Shown here one piece after another: positions 53,681 through 62,741 of a stretch of DNA of 64,000 nt. The stretch covers positions 357,235-421,234 of the forward strand of contig NZ_WPNZ01000006.1 of the NCBI RefSeq assembly GCF_009755605.1, given 5' to 3'. This stretch comes from Streptomyces typhae (GTDB lineage: Bacteria; Actinomycetota; Actinomycetes; Streptomycetales; Streptomycetaceae). The notes beneath the pieces are model-generated. The model ran no database searches. It was given only the letters and a program-made list of their open reading frames with translations, and was not told the DNA's origin. Each line of letters begins with the position of its first letter. The stretch's first letter is position 1. The translations under genes and the position numbers were made by a program.

Positions 53681-54874
53681 ATGGAGCGGGGCAGACCGCT
53701 CGGCGCCGCGCGGAGGGCAGGGCTGCCCGACACCCAGCAGGGGATGCGCCGCCGCAACCTGTCACGCGTCATGCACGCCGTCGCCGCCCACGGCCCGCTC
53801 TCCCGGGCGGCGGTGGCGGCTCGGATCGGCCTCACCCGTGCCGCCGTGTCCACGCTGGTGGACGAACTGACCCGCGCGGGGCTCCTGGAGGAGCTGGGCC
53901 CCGAACGCCCCGGCCGGGTGGGGCGTCCCGGCTCGGCCCTCGCCGTCAGCGCGCAAGGGCCCGCAGGCGTCGGAGCGGAGGTCGGTGTCGATCATCTGGC
54001 CGTATGCGTGGTCGATCTCCGTGGTGCGGTACGCGCGCGTGCAGGGCGGCGAGTCGACAACCGGGGGCGTGCCCCGCGCCCCGTGCTGTGCGATCTCATG
54101 TCACTGGTACGGCAGGTGATCGCCGAAGCCGAGCAGGAGGGCCTGCGGCCGGCGGGCCTGGCGATCGCCGTTCCGGGCTTGGTCGCTCGGGACTCGCACA
54201 CCGTTGCCCGCGCGCCCAACCTCGGCTGGCGCGACACGGACGTCGGTGCGCTGCTGCCCACGGGACTGCCCCTCGTCGTGGACAACGAAGCGAACTTCGG
54301 CGCCCTCGCGGAGCTGTGGCTCGGTACGGCGCCGCCCGCCGACTTCCTGCACGTGTCGGCGGAGATCGGCATCGGTGCCGCACTGGTCGTCGACGGACGC
54401 CTGCTCCGCGGAACCCGCGGCTTCGCGGGAGAGTTGGGGCACGTCCCCGTGTGGCCGGACGGACCGAAGTGCCCGTGTGGAGGCAGAGGCTGCCTGGAGC
54501 AGTACGCGGGCGAGGAAGCCGTGCTGCGAGCGGCCGGCCTGGCACCGGGTACCGACCGCGTCGGGCTGCTCGCCACGCGTGCCGCAAAAGGGGACGAGAG
54601 CGTGCGGGGGGCTTTGCGGGAGGCCGGGACGGCACTGGGCATCGCCCTCACGGGCGCGGTGAATCTCCTGGATCCGCGCGCGGTGATACTCGGAGGAGCC
54701 CTGTCACGCCTCGCACCGTGGCTCCTCCCTTATTTGGAGGCCGAGTTGGGCCGACGCATCGCTGGCCCGGGTTGCACCGTCACCGTCTCCCGCCTCGGCC
54801 CGGACGGACCACTGCTCGGTGCGGCGCACGCGGTGATCGGCTCGGTGCTCGATGATCCTGTGGGAGTTGCCTGA
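53681..54874 (+). CDS. xylR: ROK-family transcriptional regulator of the xyl genes
   Basis: A 397-residue ROK repressor: helix-turn-helix (AAHGPLSRAAVAARIGLTRA, VSTLVDELTRAGLL), the sugar-kinase-like domain (VPGLVARDSHTV, DNEANFGALAEL) and the zinc motif CPCGGRGCLE. ATG 53681 follows a GCAGGA site; ATG 53531 would add 50 residues of Gly/Thr/Glu/Gln repeats and overlap xylB by 11 bases. Placement downstream of xylB and the dyad upstream of xylA/xylB suggest xylose-responsive repression. Confidence 0.85.
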   Translation: MERGRPLGAARRAGLPDTQQGMRRRNLSRVMHAVAAHGPLSRAAVAARIGLTRAAVSTLVDELTRAGLLEELGPERPGRVGRPGSALAVSAQGPAGVGAEVGVDHLAVCVVDLRGAVRARAGRRVDNRGRAPRPVLCDLMSLVRQVIAEAEQEGLRPAGLAIAVPGLVARDSHTVARAPNLGWRDTDVGALLPTGLPLVVDNEANFGALAELWLGTAPPADFLHVSAEIGIGAALVVDGRLLRGTRGFAGELGHVPVWPDGPKCPCGGRGCLEQYAGEEAVLRAAGLAPGTDRVGLLATRAAKGDESVRGALREAGTALGIALTGAVNLLDPRAVILGGALSRLAPWLLPYLEAELGRRIAGPGCTVTVSRLGPDGPLLGAAHAVIGSVLDDPVGVA

Positions 54875-54942
54875 GGGGGAGCAAGGCGAGGAGGACGGCA
54901 GTGCCGGGCGGCGACGGCCCGCCGTCGAAAGTCCTCCTAGAA

Positions 54943-55014
54943 CTCCTCAGGCTCCTCAGGCTCCTCAGGCTCCTCAGGCTCCTCAGGCTCCTCAGGCTCC
55001 TCAGGCTCCTCAGG
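54943..55014. repeat. Perfect 9-bp tandem repeat, eight copies
   Basis: Eight exact copies of CTCCTCAGG. It sits in a 343-base gene-free stretch (54875-55217) after xylR. The remaining part of the gap, 55015-55217, upstream of the amidase, has no recognisable riboswitch or gene. Confidence 0.97.
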
Positions 55015-55217
55015 AGCTGAACACCAACGCCACTGGTCTGAACCTCTCATGAGTTCACATCGCCCGAACGAGTGACCGGTTTTTCCACAAGCGCCGTCGC
55101 GTCCACAGATGCGCGACAAGCCCTTCCACCTCAACGGACAGGCGCCGTAACGTAATTCGTGCGAGGCCGCCCCGGCCAAGGCGCGAACCGCATGTCTGGC
55201 TGATTCAGGGGCGCCGA

Positions 55218-56156
55218 ATGCAGCAAGCAGAGTGCCGATCAGCTGCTCCCCCACCGAGAGGCAGACCAGCCATGGATCGAGCAAGAGACCGATCGAAGGG
55301 CATCGCTGAGAAGGATCGCACCACTGAGAACACGGGCAGCGCTGCGAGCACGGGCAGCATGGGAAACACGGGCAGCGCTGAGAACACGGAAGGCACTGAG
55401 AACAAGGGCAGCACTGGGAACAAGGACAGTACTGAAAACACGGGAAGCGCCGAGAACACGAACACCACTCAGAACTCGGCATCCGCACTCACAGCGATAT
55501 CCACACCCGCACCTGTCCCCGCGCAGGTCCGTGCCTCTTCCTCCGCGCGCACTCGCACCCCCACGCTCAGGCCGAGCAGACGCCGCCTGCTCCGGGGCGC
55601 GGCACTCGCCGCGATCCCCGCTGCGCTTCTCACCACGAGGCCGCACCCCGCGGTCGCAAGGCCTCGCGCAGTCGACTACCCGGGGGCCGAGTCGGTCCCG
55701 GCCAGCACCTCCAACTACACGGCCTCGAACCGCCCCACCAGCTATCCGATCGACTACGTGGTCATTCACGTCACACAGGAGACGTACCTCGACACCCTCG
55801 CCATCTTCAAGAACCCGGCCAAGAAGGTCTCCGCCCACTACGTGGTCCGCTCTACGGACGGGCACATCGCGCAGTGCGTCCGCGAGCGCAACGTCGGCTG
55901 GCACGCCGGCAACTGGAGCTACAACACACGGAGCATCGGCATCGAGCACGAAGGGTGGGTGGACCGACCGGAATACTTCACTGACGCAATGTACAAACGG
56001 TCAGCCGCCCTGACCTCGGCCATTTGCGAAAAGTACGGCATCCCCAAGAACCGTGAGTACATCATCGGCCACTCCGAGGTGCCGGGCGCCACGCACACCG
56101 ATCCCGGCCGGTACTGGGACTGGACACGCTATATACGCATGGTCAACGTGGCCTGA
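55218..56156 (+). CDS. Secreted N-acetylmuramoyl-L-alanine amidase (Amidase_2) with repeat-rich N-terminal extension
   Basis: A 312-residue protein. The C-terminal half is an Amidase_2/PGRP-type zinc amidase (DYVVIHVTQET, SAHYVVRSTDGHIAQCVRE, GIEHEGWVD, GHSEVPGATHTDPGRYWDW) cleaving the MurNAc-L-Ala bond. A twin-arginine-like signal (SRRRLLRGAALAAIPAALL) lies only at about residues 118-137, preceded by Ser/Thr/Asn/Gly repeats of the ENTGSAENTEG kind (DNA about 55335-55470). No start codon closer to the signal is available than ATG 55359, so the long N-region looks real or the gene has been altered by repeat expansion. A 24-base direct repeat duplicates the last codons after the stop. Confidence 0.75.
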   Translation: MQQAECRSAAPPPRGRPAMDRARDRSKGIAEKDRTTENTGSAASTGSMGNTGSAENTEGTENKGSTGNKDSTENTGSAENTNTTQNSASALTAISTPAPVPAQVRASSSARTRTPTLRPSRRRLLRGAALAAIPAALLTTRPHPAVARPRAVDYPGAESVPASTSNYTASNRPTSYPIDYVVIHVTQETYLDTLAIFKNPAKKVSAHYVVRSTDGHIAQCVRERNVGWHAGNWSYNTRSIGIEHEGWVDRPEYFTDAMYKRSAALTSAICEKYGIPKNREYIIGHSEVPGATHTDPGRYWDWTRYIRMVNVA

Positions 56157-56379
56157 TATACGCGTGGTCAACGTGGCATGACGGCTCCGTCCACCGTGAC
56201 GGCAAGGCCGCCAGACCTGACCACGGCAGCATCGCCTACGCCAGGAGGGGTGCACCGCAGCGCGGATCAGCAGCCCACGACACAGCGCGAAAGGCAACTG
56301 CAGACAACGGCAGACAACGGCTCGACATCACCCGGAGCCTGTGCACGCACGCTTGTCGGCTTCTGTTCCCGGGGTGACG

Positions 56380-57696
56380 ATGGCAGCACCGCATCGCCGT
56401 CCCGGGAGGCTCGACTTGACCGATCCATGGGTGGCCCTGGAGCCCGGCACCGACCCGGCCGAGCGGGTGCGCACCATCCGTGTCGCACACGAACGGTTCA
56501 CGGCGGCGGGCACCGTGGAGCGGCCCGTGCGCTCGGTGGTGGCGGAGTCCTGGCGCCGCTCGGCACGGGCACGGGTCAGCCCCGAGGACACCGGAGCCGC
56601 GGTCGAGCTGACAGCCGGAGATCTGGGTGCGTACCGGGCGGAGCATCCGCTGTCGCGGGTGATGCCGTTGTTCCGTGAGCTGATGGGCGGCTTCGCCAAG
56701 GACGGAGAGCACCTGCTTGCGGTGTGCGACGGGCACGGCAGGCTGCTCTGGGTCGAAGGACATCCGGCGACAAGGGCGCTGGCGGGGCGGATGAACTTCG
56801 TGGCCGGGGCACGGTGGGCGGAGTCGGCCATGGGAACGAACGCACCGGGGACGGCGGTCGCCGTGGACCGGCCGGTGCAGGTGTTCGCGACAGAGCACTT
56901 CGTGCGCAGGGTCCAGCCGTGGACGTGCGCGGCGGCGCCGGTGCACGATCCCCGGTCGGGCCGCGTGATCGGTGCCGTGGACATCACCGGAGGGGATGGC
57001 CTGGCGCATCCGCACAGCCTGGCGTTCGTCCAGGCGGTCGCGCGAGCGGCGGAGTCGCACCTCGCCCTGCTGGCGCCGCCCGTGGCGGATGACGGAGCAC
57101 TGGAGCTGACCGCGCTCGGGCGGGACGAGGCGACGCTCGTCGTCGGCGGCCGCAAGGTGCGGCTGAGCCGGCGGCACAGCGAGATCGTGGTGCTGCTGGC
57201 CCGGCACCCGGAGGGGCTGAGCGGTGACGAGTTGCTGTGCGCGCTGTACGAGGACGAGTCGGTGACGCCGGTGACGTTGCGGGCGGAGCTGGCGCGGCTG
57301 CGGCAGGTGCTCGGACCCGAGGTGCTGCGGTCGCGGCCCTACCGGCTCGGGGCGCCGGTCACGTCGGACGTGGTGACCGTCGAGCGGCGCCTGGGTTGCG
57401 GGGCGGTGACGGCGGCCGTGTCCGCGTACCCGGGGCCGTTGCTGCCGGGGTCGCAGGCACCCGCGGTGGCGCGGTTGCGGCGGAGGCTGACGGACCAGGT
57501 GCGGGCGGCGCTGATTGCGCGGGGGGACCCAGATCTCCTGTCGGACTGGGTGCATGCGCCGTGGGGCGAGGACGACGTGGAGGTGTGGCGGGCGCTCGCG
57601 GCGGTGCGGCCGACGGCGCCCGTCGTGGCACGGCTGTGCGCCCTGGACGACGAGTTGGCGGCCGAGGCCGTGCCCAGGAACGGCCGACGCTCCTGA
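56380..57696 (+). CDS. GAF-domain regulator of AcoR type
   Basis: A 438-residue protein. RPVRSVVAESWRRSARARVS is the AcoR-type N-terminal motif, followed by a GAF domain (LLAVCDGHGRLLWVEG, GTNAPGTAVAVDRPVQV, CAAAPVHDPRSGRVIGAVD). No AAA+ or Fis domain follows; instead the C-terminus is a winged-helix-like region (RLSRRHSEIVVLLARHPEGL, LRAELARLRQVLG). It lies directly upstream of the ExaC aldehyde dehydrogenase, which it probably activates in response to an alcohol/aldehyde signal. ATG 56380 is chosen; GTG 56341 is possible. Confidence 0.78.
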   Translation: MAAPHRRPGRLDLTDPWVALEPGTDPAERVRTIRVAHERFTAAGTVERPVRSVVAESWRRSARARVSPEDTGAAVELTAGDLGAYRAEHPLSRVMPLFRELMGGFAKDGEHLLAVCDGHGRLLWVEGHPATRALAGRMNFVAGARWAESAMGTNAPGTAVAVDRPVQVFATEHFVRRVQPWTCAAAPVHDPRSGRVIGAVDITGGDGLAHPHSLAFVQAVARAAESHLALLAPPVADDGALELTALGRDEATLVVGGRKVRLSRRHSEIVVLLARHPEGLSGDELLCALYEDESVTPVTLRAELARLRQVLGPEVLRSRPYRLGAPVTSDVVTVERRLGCGAVTAAVSAYPGPLLPGSQAPAVARLRRRLTDQVRAALIARGDPDLLSDWVHAPWGEDDVEVWRALAAVRPTAPVVARLCALDDELAAEAVPRNGRRS

Positions 57697-58120
57697 GCCG
57701 AAGCGCCCTCGCCAGGCCGGTCAGCGGCTCCGTGCTCGTTGCCGCAGCCGAGCAGCCGAGCAGCCGAGCAGCCGAGCAGCCGAGCAGCCGACCGACAGTC
57801 CCCCCGCCCGCACCCAGCCCGCAGCCCAACCGCCAACCAACAAGCCACGGCCCCATGGCCCATAGCCAACGGCCCATAGCCATCCGACCACAGCCCACGA
57901 CCCACGACCCACGACCCACAGCCCACGGCCCACGGCCCACGGCCCTCAGGCGACAACTCTCAGCCCGCGGCCCCGCGCTCGATGCGACCTAAGTACAGGC
58001 CCCAGACCTCAGACCCCAGGCCCCAGGCGCAGGACCGCAACGTACATGCAACCTCCGCGTTCCTAGCCTCCCTCGGAGAGCTGCCCAACGGCGGGCAGCG
58101 TGTCCGGGGAGGCAGTCAAG
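57697..58120. other. Gene-free low-complexity region upstream of the aldehyde dehydrogenase
   Basis: 424 bases. Five GCCGAGCAG nonamers (57747-57791) and then CCCACGACC/CCCACGGCC repeats (about 57892-57950) make up most of it. The last 80 bases before the dehydrogenase are ordinary sequence and must hold its promoter; a ribosome site GGGAGG lies at 58107-58112. No gene is supported in either direction. Confidence 0.75.
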
Positions 58121-59644
58121 ATGGCCCGTTACGCAGCGCCCGGTACGGAAGGCGCAGTCGTCTCCTATCAGGCCCGGTACGACCACTACATCGGTGGCGA
58201 GTACGTGGCACCGGCGCGTGGGCAGTACTTCGAGAACCCGAGCCCGGTCAACGGACAGCCGTTCACCGAGGTCGCCCGTGGCACGGCCGAGGACGTGGAG
58301 CGTGCTCTGGACGCGGCGCACGCCGCGGCGCCCGCGTGGGGTCGTACGTCACTGGGTGAGCGCGCGGCGGTGCTGCGGCAGATCGCCGACCGCATGGAGG
58401 CCAATCTCGAGACGCTCGCGGTGGCGGAGAGCTGGGAGAACGGCAAGCCGGTGCGGGAGACTCTGGCCGCCGACATCCCGCTGGCCATCGACCACTTCCG
58501 CTACTTCGCGGGTGTGATCCGCGCGCAGGAGGGGTCGCTCAGCCAGATCGACGACGACACCGTCGCCTACCACCTGCACGAGCCGCTCGGTGTGGTGGCG
58601 CAGATCATTCCGTGGAACTTCCCGATCCTGATGGCCACGTGGAAGCTGGCGCCCGCGCTGGCGGCCGGGAACGCGGTCGTCCTGAAGCCCGCCGAACAGA
58701 CGCCCGCCTCGATCCATGTCTGGCTGAGCCTGATCGGCGACCTGCTGCCGCCGGGCGTGGTCAACGTCGTGAACGGTTTCGGCGTGGAGGCGGGCAAGCC
58801 GCTGGCGTCCAGCCCACGGGTGGCGAAGGTTGCGTTCACCGGGGAGACGACGACGGGGCGGCTGATCATGCAGTACGCCTCGGAGAACATCAAACCCGTC
58901 ACACTGGAGCTGGGCGGCAAGAGCCCGAACATCTTCTTCGACGACGTGTGGGCCGCCGACGACGACTTCCGCGACAAGGCGCTCGAAGGCTTCACCATGT
59001 TCGCGCTCAATCAGGGCGAGGTGTGCACGTGTCCGTCGCGGGCCCTGATCCAGCAGGGTCACTACAGCGAGTTCCTGGAGGCGGCGATCGCGCGGACCGA
59101 GGCGATCAAGCCGGGGCATCCCCTCGACACCGACACGATGATCGGCGCGCAGGCCTCCAACGACCAGTTGGAGAAGATCCTTTCGTACCTGGACATCGGC
59201 CAGCAGGAGGGCGCCAAGGTCCTCACGGGCGGACAGCGCATCGACTACGACGGTGAGTTGGCGGGCGGCTGGTACGTGCAGCCCACGATCTTCGAGGGCA
59301 ACAATCGGATGCGGATCTTCCAGGAGGAGATCTTCGGTCCGGTCGTGTCCGTGGCATCGTTCAACGACTTCGACGACGCCATCAAGATCGCCAACGACAC
59401 CCTGTACGGCCTGGGAGCCGGGGTCTGGACGCGGGACATCAACAACGCCTACCGCGCGGGCCGCGCCATCCAGGCGGGCCGCGTATGGACGAACTGCTAC
59501 CACGCGTATCCGGCGCACGCGGCGTTCGGCGGGTACAAGCAGTCCGGCATCGGCCGCGAGACGCACAAGATGATGCTGGAGCACTACCAGCAGACGAAGA
59601 ACCTCCTCGTATCGTATTCGCCGAAGAAGCTCGGCTTCTTCTAG
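58121..59644 (+). CDS. exaC: NAD-dependent aldehyde dehydrogenase (ExaC/AldB type)
   Basis: A 507-residue aldehyde dehydrogenase. [45 protein letters not shown] carrying the general-base Glu, and [13 protein letters not shown] with the catalytic Cys are all present; EVCTCPSR is characteristic of the ExaC/AldB acetaldehyde dehydrogenases. ATG 58121 has GGGAGG eight bases upstream. It oxidises acetaldehyde and similar aldehydes in alcohol or acetoin breakdown, in line with the AcoR-like regulator before it. Confidence 0.92.
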   Translation: MARYAAPGTEGAVVSYQARYDHYIGGEYVAPARGQYFENPSPVNGQPFTEVARGTAEDVERALDAAHAAAPAWGRTSLGERAAVLRQIADRMEANLETLAVAESWENGKPVRETLAADIPLAIDHFRYFAGVIRAQEGSLSQIDDDTVAYHLHEPLGVVAQIIPWNFPILMATWKLAPALAAGNAVVLKPAEQTPASIHVWLSLIGDLLPPGVVNVVNGFGVEAGKPLASSPRVAKVAFTGETTTGRLIMQYASENIKPVTLELGGKSPNIFFDDVWAADDDFRDKALEGFTMFALNQGEVCTCPSRALIQQGHYSEFLEAAIARTEAIKPGHPLDTDTMIGAQASNDQLEKILSYLDIGQQEGAKVLTGGQRIDYDGELAGGWYVQPTIFEGNNRMRIFQEEIFGPVVSVASFNDFDDAIKIANDTLYGLGAGVWTRDINNAYRAGRAIQAGRVWTNCYHAYPAHAAFGGYKQSGIGRETHKMMLEHYQQTKNLLVSYSPKKLGFF

Positions 59645-59653
59645 GCGCGAGAA

Positions 59654-59693
59654 AAGGGCGCCTGACCAGGGCAGTTACCTGTCAGGCGCCCTT
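59654..59693 (+). terminator. Strong terminator after the aldehyde dehydrogenase
   Basis: AAGGGCGCCTGAC (59654-59666) and GTCAGGCGCCCTT (59681-59693) form a perfect 13-bp stem with a 14-base loop, nine bases after the stop codon. Confidence 0.9.
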
Positions 59694-59814
59694 CACAGCG
59701 CTCTGCTAAGCGGTAAGGCGAAACACACCTATACTCCCGATATCTCTCACTGGTATCCCACCTCTGACCAGCTGTTCCGGGGCATTTCCGGGCCAGGATC
59801 GCTAAGAGGATGTC

Positions 59815-60046
59815 TCACGTGGTGTGTTTCGTGAGCTTCTTGTAGCAGGTCAGGGCGGCCGCGAGGCCGAGGAAGGCGAGTAAGTGCGATCCCTTGCGCT
59901 CGTATCGAACCGTGAGGCGGCGGTAGCCGAACAGCCAGGCAATCGACCGCTCGATCTTCCAGCGGTGACGGCCGAGCCGTTCGCTCGATTCCACTCCCGG
60001 GCGGGCGATGCGCGCGACGATGTTGCGCTCGCGGAGCCAGGCCAGG
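59815..60046 (-). pseudogene. IS5-family transposase C-terminal fragment
   Basis: The minus strand encodes about 77 residues of the end of an IS5-type DDE transposase (ESSERLGRHRWKIERSIAWL, YRRLTVRYERKGSH, AAALTCYKKLTK) up to a TGA at 59815. AGAGGATGTCTCA at about 59806-59818 looks like the element's terminal repeat, lying right at the stop as usual for such elements. Upstream transposase sequence is absent: at about 60047 it changes abruptly into tgmB-like sequence on the other strand. The element is a one-ended remnant. Confidence 0.8.
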
Positions 60047-60141
60047 TGGGCTGGTCTTCGGCTGCTTCGACTTCGCCGTGGACCGCGAAGGCCGATGGGT
60101 CTTCCTGGAGTGCAACCCCTCGGGACAGTGGGCCTGGCTCG
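60047..60141 (+). pseudogene. tgmB: ATP-grasp RiPP maturase (tgmB) fragment, 5' exon side
   Basis: In the plus strand the frame reads LVFGCFDFAVDREGRWVFLE, followed by CNPSGQWAWL, which is the conserved C-terminal active-site stretch of graspetide maturases (E-x-NP-x-GQWAWLE, metal/ATP binding). Everything N-terminal to it is missing, replaced by the IS5 fragment. At 60142 a group II intron begins; joined to 62674-62741 the sequence continues as LEAETGRPMVATMANLLERK, the normal maturase end. Such enzymes build ester/amide cross-links in ribosomal peptides. Confidence 0.75.
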
Positions 60142-60784
60142 GTGCGACACGAAGTCGCGCATTACGAGTGAACTCGCAGATTGGAGACCGGATGTAGGCC
60201 GGATGCGTAGTTCCTGACCAGTGTTCGGGTCAGTCCCCGCCCTGGCGTGCTCTCGCAGGTCCTGCTTGCTGAGGGTGCGGAGCCCAGGGAAGAAGCCCAA
60301 GGGCCCCCGCTCCGTCCGGGGGAGCAACCGGGCAAGGGGAAGGCCGGACGGGCGAACGTAAGTGAACCCCTGTTGATGCCTCGTTAGCCCAAGCCTTGGG
60401 AGACGGGATGGAAACCAGGGTGCGAGCCTGGCCGCTGGAGGAGGCGGCGAGCGGCGACCGGATACTAGCCATCGGTCGTGAGGACACCGCTGGCCCCGGG
60501 GTATAAGGGGCGCCCAACCCGGCCGTTGCTCGTATGCGTGGAACGTGGAAACCCCGTCGAGGTCCGGGCCTTCCAGCCCGGTAGGCCGATCGTAAGAGGG
60601 GCGGAATCCCTCGGCGGGACAGGAAGCCCAAGAAGCAGATGCCGGCGGCCGAAAGGCAGCGGGACCCGGGAAGTATGACCACCCCTCCAGGCGGTCGTCG
60701 CGGGGAACCGGCCGGATGCCGGTCCTGACGGCCGGACCCGAAAGGGAGCTGACGTGGGCTGGTGAGCCTTTGAACGTCGAGGCC

Positions 60785-62599
60785 ATGAGGTCTCACGAAC
60801 CGAGGGGAAAGTTGGACACCGTAGAGGTGAACGGACCCAAGGACGTTTCCGAGTGGGACGCCATCGTTTGGCGGTATCACGAGGAAAGCGTAGTGAGGCT
60901 AAGGCGGAGGATCTTCAAGGCGACGCCGGAAGAGGACTGGGCTGCAGTTCGGTCCTTGCAGAAGTTGATGCTGAGATCATGGTCGAACACGCTGGTCAGC
61001 GTGCGGCAGGTGACCCAGCGCAATGCGGGACGCCGGACGGCCGGGATCGACGGAGAAACCGCTCTGTCGCCCGAGGCCAGGATGAGGGTGGCACTGCGGG
61101 TCCACCACACTCGTTCATCCTGGGACCCATTGCCGGTCCGGCGCGTGTACATTCCGAAGGCCAATGGAAAGCAACGTCCGCTCGGAATTCCGGTGATTAT
61201 GGATCGATGCCACCAGGCGCGTGTCCGTAGTGCGCTGGAGCCTGAGTGGGAAGCGCGGTTCGAGCCGAGGTCATATGGGTTTCGGCCGGGTCGTGGTTGC
61301 GCGGACGCAATCGGTTCCCTCTATACCACGCTCAAGGGCTCCCGAGCCAGGCGGCTGTGGATTTTGGATGCCGATCTGTCCGCCGCGTTTGACAGGATCG
61401 GCCATGAACCGCTGCTGGAGGCGATCGGGTCCTTTCCCGCCAGGGACATGATCCGAGGATGGCTCAAGGCAGGGGTGGTCGAACAGGGCCTGCTCACGCC
61501 AACCGAAGAGGGCTCCCCTCAAGGCGGTGTGATCAGCCCGCTGCTGATGAACGTGGCACTTCATGGGTTGGAAGAAGCTGCCGGAGTTCGCTATCTGACA
61601 ACTGGCGCCAGCGCCGGGGAAACAGTTCGAGGGGCTCCAATCTTGGTGCGATACGCCGACGACATGGTCGCTTGCTGCCACTCCCGGCAGCAAGCGGATG
61701 AGGTCAAGGCGCGGCTTGCAGCGTGGCTGGCACCCAGGGGATTGACCTTCAACGAGGAGAAAACGCGCATCGTTCACCTCTCTGAAGGGTTTGACTTCCT
61801 GGGCTTCACGTTACGCCGATTCCGCGACTGCAAACTGATCATCACGCCAAGCAGCAAGGCGGTAAAGCGGATACGGAAACGGCTCGCGGACGAGATGCGC
61901 AACCTTCGCGGATCGAACGCGACGGCGATCATCGCCAAGCTCAACCCGATCATTCGAGGATGGGCGGCCTATTACCGAGGGGTGGTGTCCAGCTGGATTT
62001 TCTCATCACTGGACTCCTATGTGTGGCGGCTCACCTATAAGTGGGCGAAGCACTCCCACCCCAACAAGCCGAAGAAGTGGATTGTGCGCCGCTACTACGG
62101 CAAGTTCAATAAGTTCAGAAACGACCAATGGGTATTTGGTGACCGCAGCGAGGTCGGTAGAAGCGGCGGCACTTTCCATGTGGTCAAGTTCGCCTGGACG
62201 AATATCGTCCGGCACCAGCTCGTCGCCGGTGGAGCATCACCTGATGACCCCGGTCTGAGCGATTACTGGGCCAAAAGGCGGAGGAAGGTCAAACCCCCGC
62301 TGGACAGCTACAACTTGAACCTGCTCGCCAGGCAGGACAATCGCTGTCCACTCTGCGGGGATCACATCCTCTCCGCCCACCAGCCGCCGCAATCCCCGCG
62401 TGAATGGGAACGTTGGTGGCTGAACATCGTCCGCAGAGCGATAGCTGCCAGCTATCTCACTCACCATGGACGGCGTGGCATGCCGGACGGACCGCAAACA
62501 CGCCTCGTACATGACTCCTGCCGTCGAAGCCTCCGGGCCAGAAAACGCAGGAATCCCCCGGCTTCTGCACCACCACGCACGCCCTTGGGGCTTGCTTGA
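60785..62599 (+). CDS. ltrA: Group II intron reverse transcriptase/maturase with HNH-type endonuclease domain
   Basis: A 604-residue intron-encoded protein. Reverse-transcriptase blocks run from RRTAGIDGETAL and RPLGIPVIMDRCHQARV through SYGFRPGRGCADAI, SPQGGVISPLLMNVAL and the catalytic RYADDMV to GFDFLGFTLRR. A maturase domain X follows (NPIIRGWAAYYRGVV), and the C-terminus has an HNH-like endonuclease segment (CPLCGDHIL, with HDSCRRSLRARKRR near the end). It assists splicing and retrohoming. ATG 60785 is the first start after ribozyme domain III; CGAGG precedes it. The stop overlaps domain V by two bases. Confidence 0.92.
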   Translation: MRSHEPRGKLDTVEVNGPKDVSEWDAIVWRYHEESVVRLRRRIFKATPEEDWAAVRSLQKLMLRSWSNTLVSVRQVTQRNAGRRTAGIDGETALSPEARMRVALRVHHTRSSWDPLPVRRVYIPKANGKQRPLGIPVIMDRCHQARVRSALEPEWEARFEPRSYGFRPGRGCADAIGSLYTTLKGSRARRLWILDADLSAAFDRIGHEPLLEAIGSFPARDMIRGWLKAGVVEQGLLTPTEEGSPQGGVISPLLMNVALHGLEEAAGVRYLTTGASAGETVRGAPILVRYADDMVACCHSRQQADEVKARLAAWLAPRGLTFNEEKTRIVHLSEGFDFLGFTLRRFRDCKLIITPSSKAVKRIRKRLADEMRNLRGSNATAIIAKLNPIIRGWAAYYRGVVSSWIFSSLDSYVWRLTYKWAKHSHPNKPKKWIVRRYYGKFNKFRNDQWVFGDRSEVGRSGGTFHVVKFAWTNIVRHQLVAGGASPDDPGLSDYWAKRRRKVKPPLDSYNLNLLARQDNRCPLCGDHILSAHQPPQSPREWERWWLNIVRRAIAASYLTHHGRRGMPDGPQTRLVHDSCRRSLRARKRRNPPASAPPRTPLGLA

Positions 62600-62673
62600 G
62601 CCGTGTGCCTGGAAAGCGGGCACGCACGGTTCTGAGGGGGGACCGCCGCAGCAATGCGGCGGTCCTACCCGAC
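62598..62673 (+). ncRNA. Group II intron domains V and VI
   Basis: Domain V is the 34-base hairpin 62598-62631 starting GAGCCGTGTGCC, with the AGC catalytic triad, a GGAAAG loop region and an ACG bulge. Domain VI (about 62639-62673) has the stem GGACCGCCGC/GCGGCGGTCC, an A shortly before the 3' end as branch point, and terminates in AC before the 3' exon. Confidence 0.8.
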
Positions 62674-62741
62674 AGGCGGAAACCGGCCGGCCGATGGTCG
62701 CGACCATGGCCAATCTCCTGGAGAGGAAGACCGCGACATGA
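62674..62741 (+). pseudogene. tgmB: tgmB 3' exon after the group II intron
   Basis: Joined in frame to the 5' part it encodes the last 22 residues of the ATP-grasp maturase (AETGRPMVATMANLLERKTA plus T) and stops at TGA 62739-62741, which overlaps the tgmC ATG at 62738. This stop-start overlap is the arrangement expected of an originally intact tgmB-tgmC operon. Confidence 0.75.

Larger units (their letters stand above)
60142..62673 (+). mobile_element. Group II intron with encoded reverse transcriptase, inserted in tgmB
   Basis: A 2,532-base element. The 5' end GTGCGAC fits the group II GUGYG consensus. The first roughly 640 bases are ribozyme domains I-III with no gene, domain IV carries the RT-maturase (60785-62599), domain V is at 62598-62631, and a domain VI-like hairpin GGACCGCCGC/GCGGCGGTCC precedes the 3' end CCCGAC (AY). 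Excision joins CTCG to AGGCGGAAA and restores the tgmB frame and its ATGA overlap with tgmC, which fixes both boundaries. The element looks complete and may be mobile. Confidence 0.88.

Noticed and set aside
54943..55014. Regular direct repeats suggesting a CRISPR array.
   Set aside because: Nine-base units are head to tail with no spacers, and no cas genes are nearby.
54937..55488. A cysteine-rich minus-strand frame (CPCSQ repeats) that looks like a metal-binding or lantipeptide-like protein.
   Set aside because: The cysteines come from the complement of the amidase's Asn/Gly/Ser repeats and the 9-bp tract; the amidase frame has real domain homology.
59884..60171. A 95-codon plus-strand ORF spanning the IS5 remnant.
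   Set aside because: It is antisense to the transposase fragment and out of frame with the tgmB fragment; its residues match nothing recognised.
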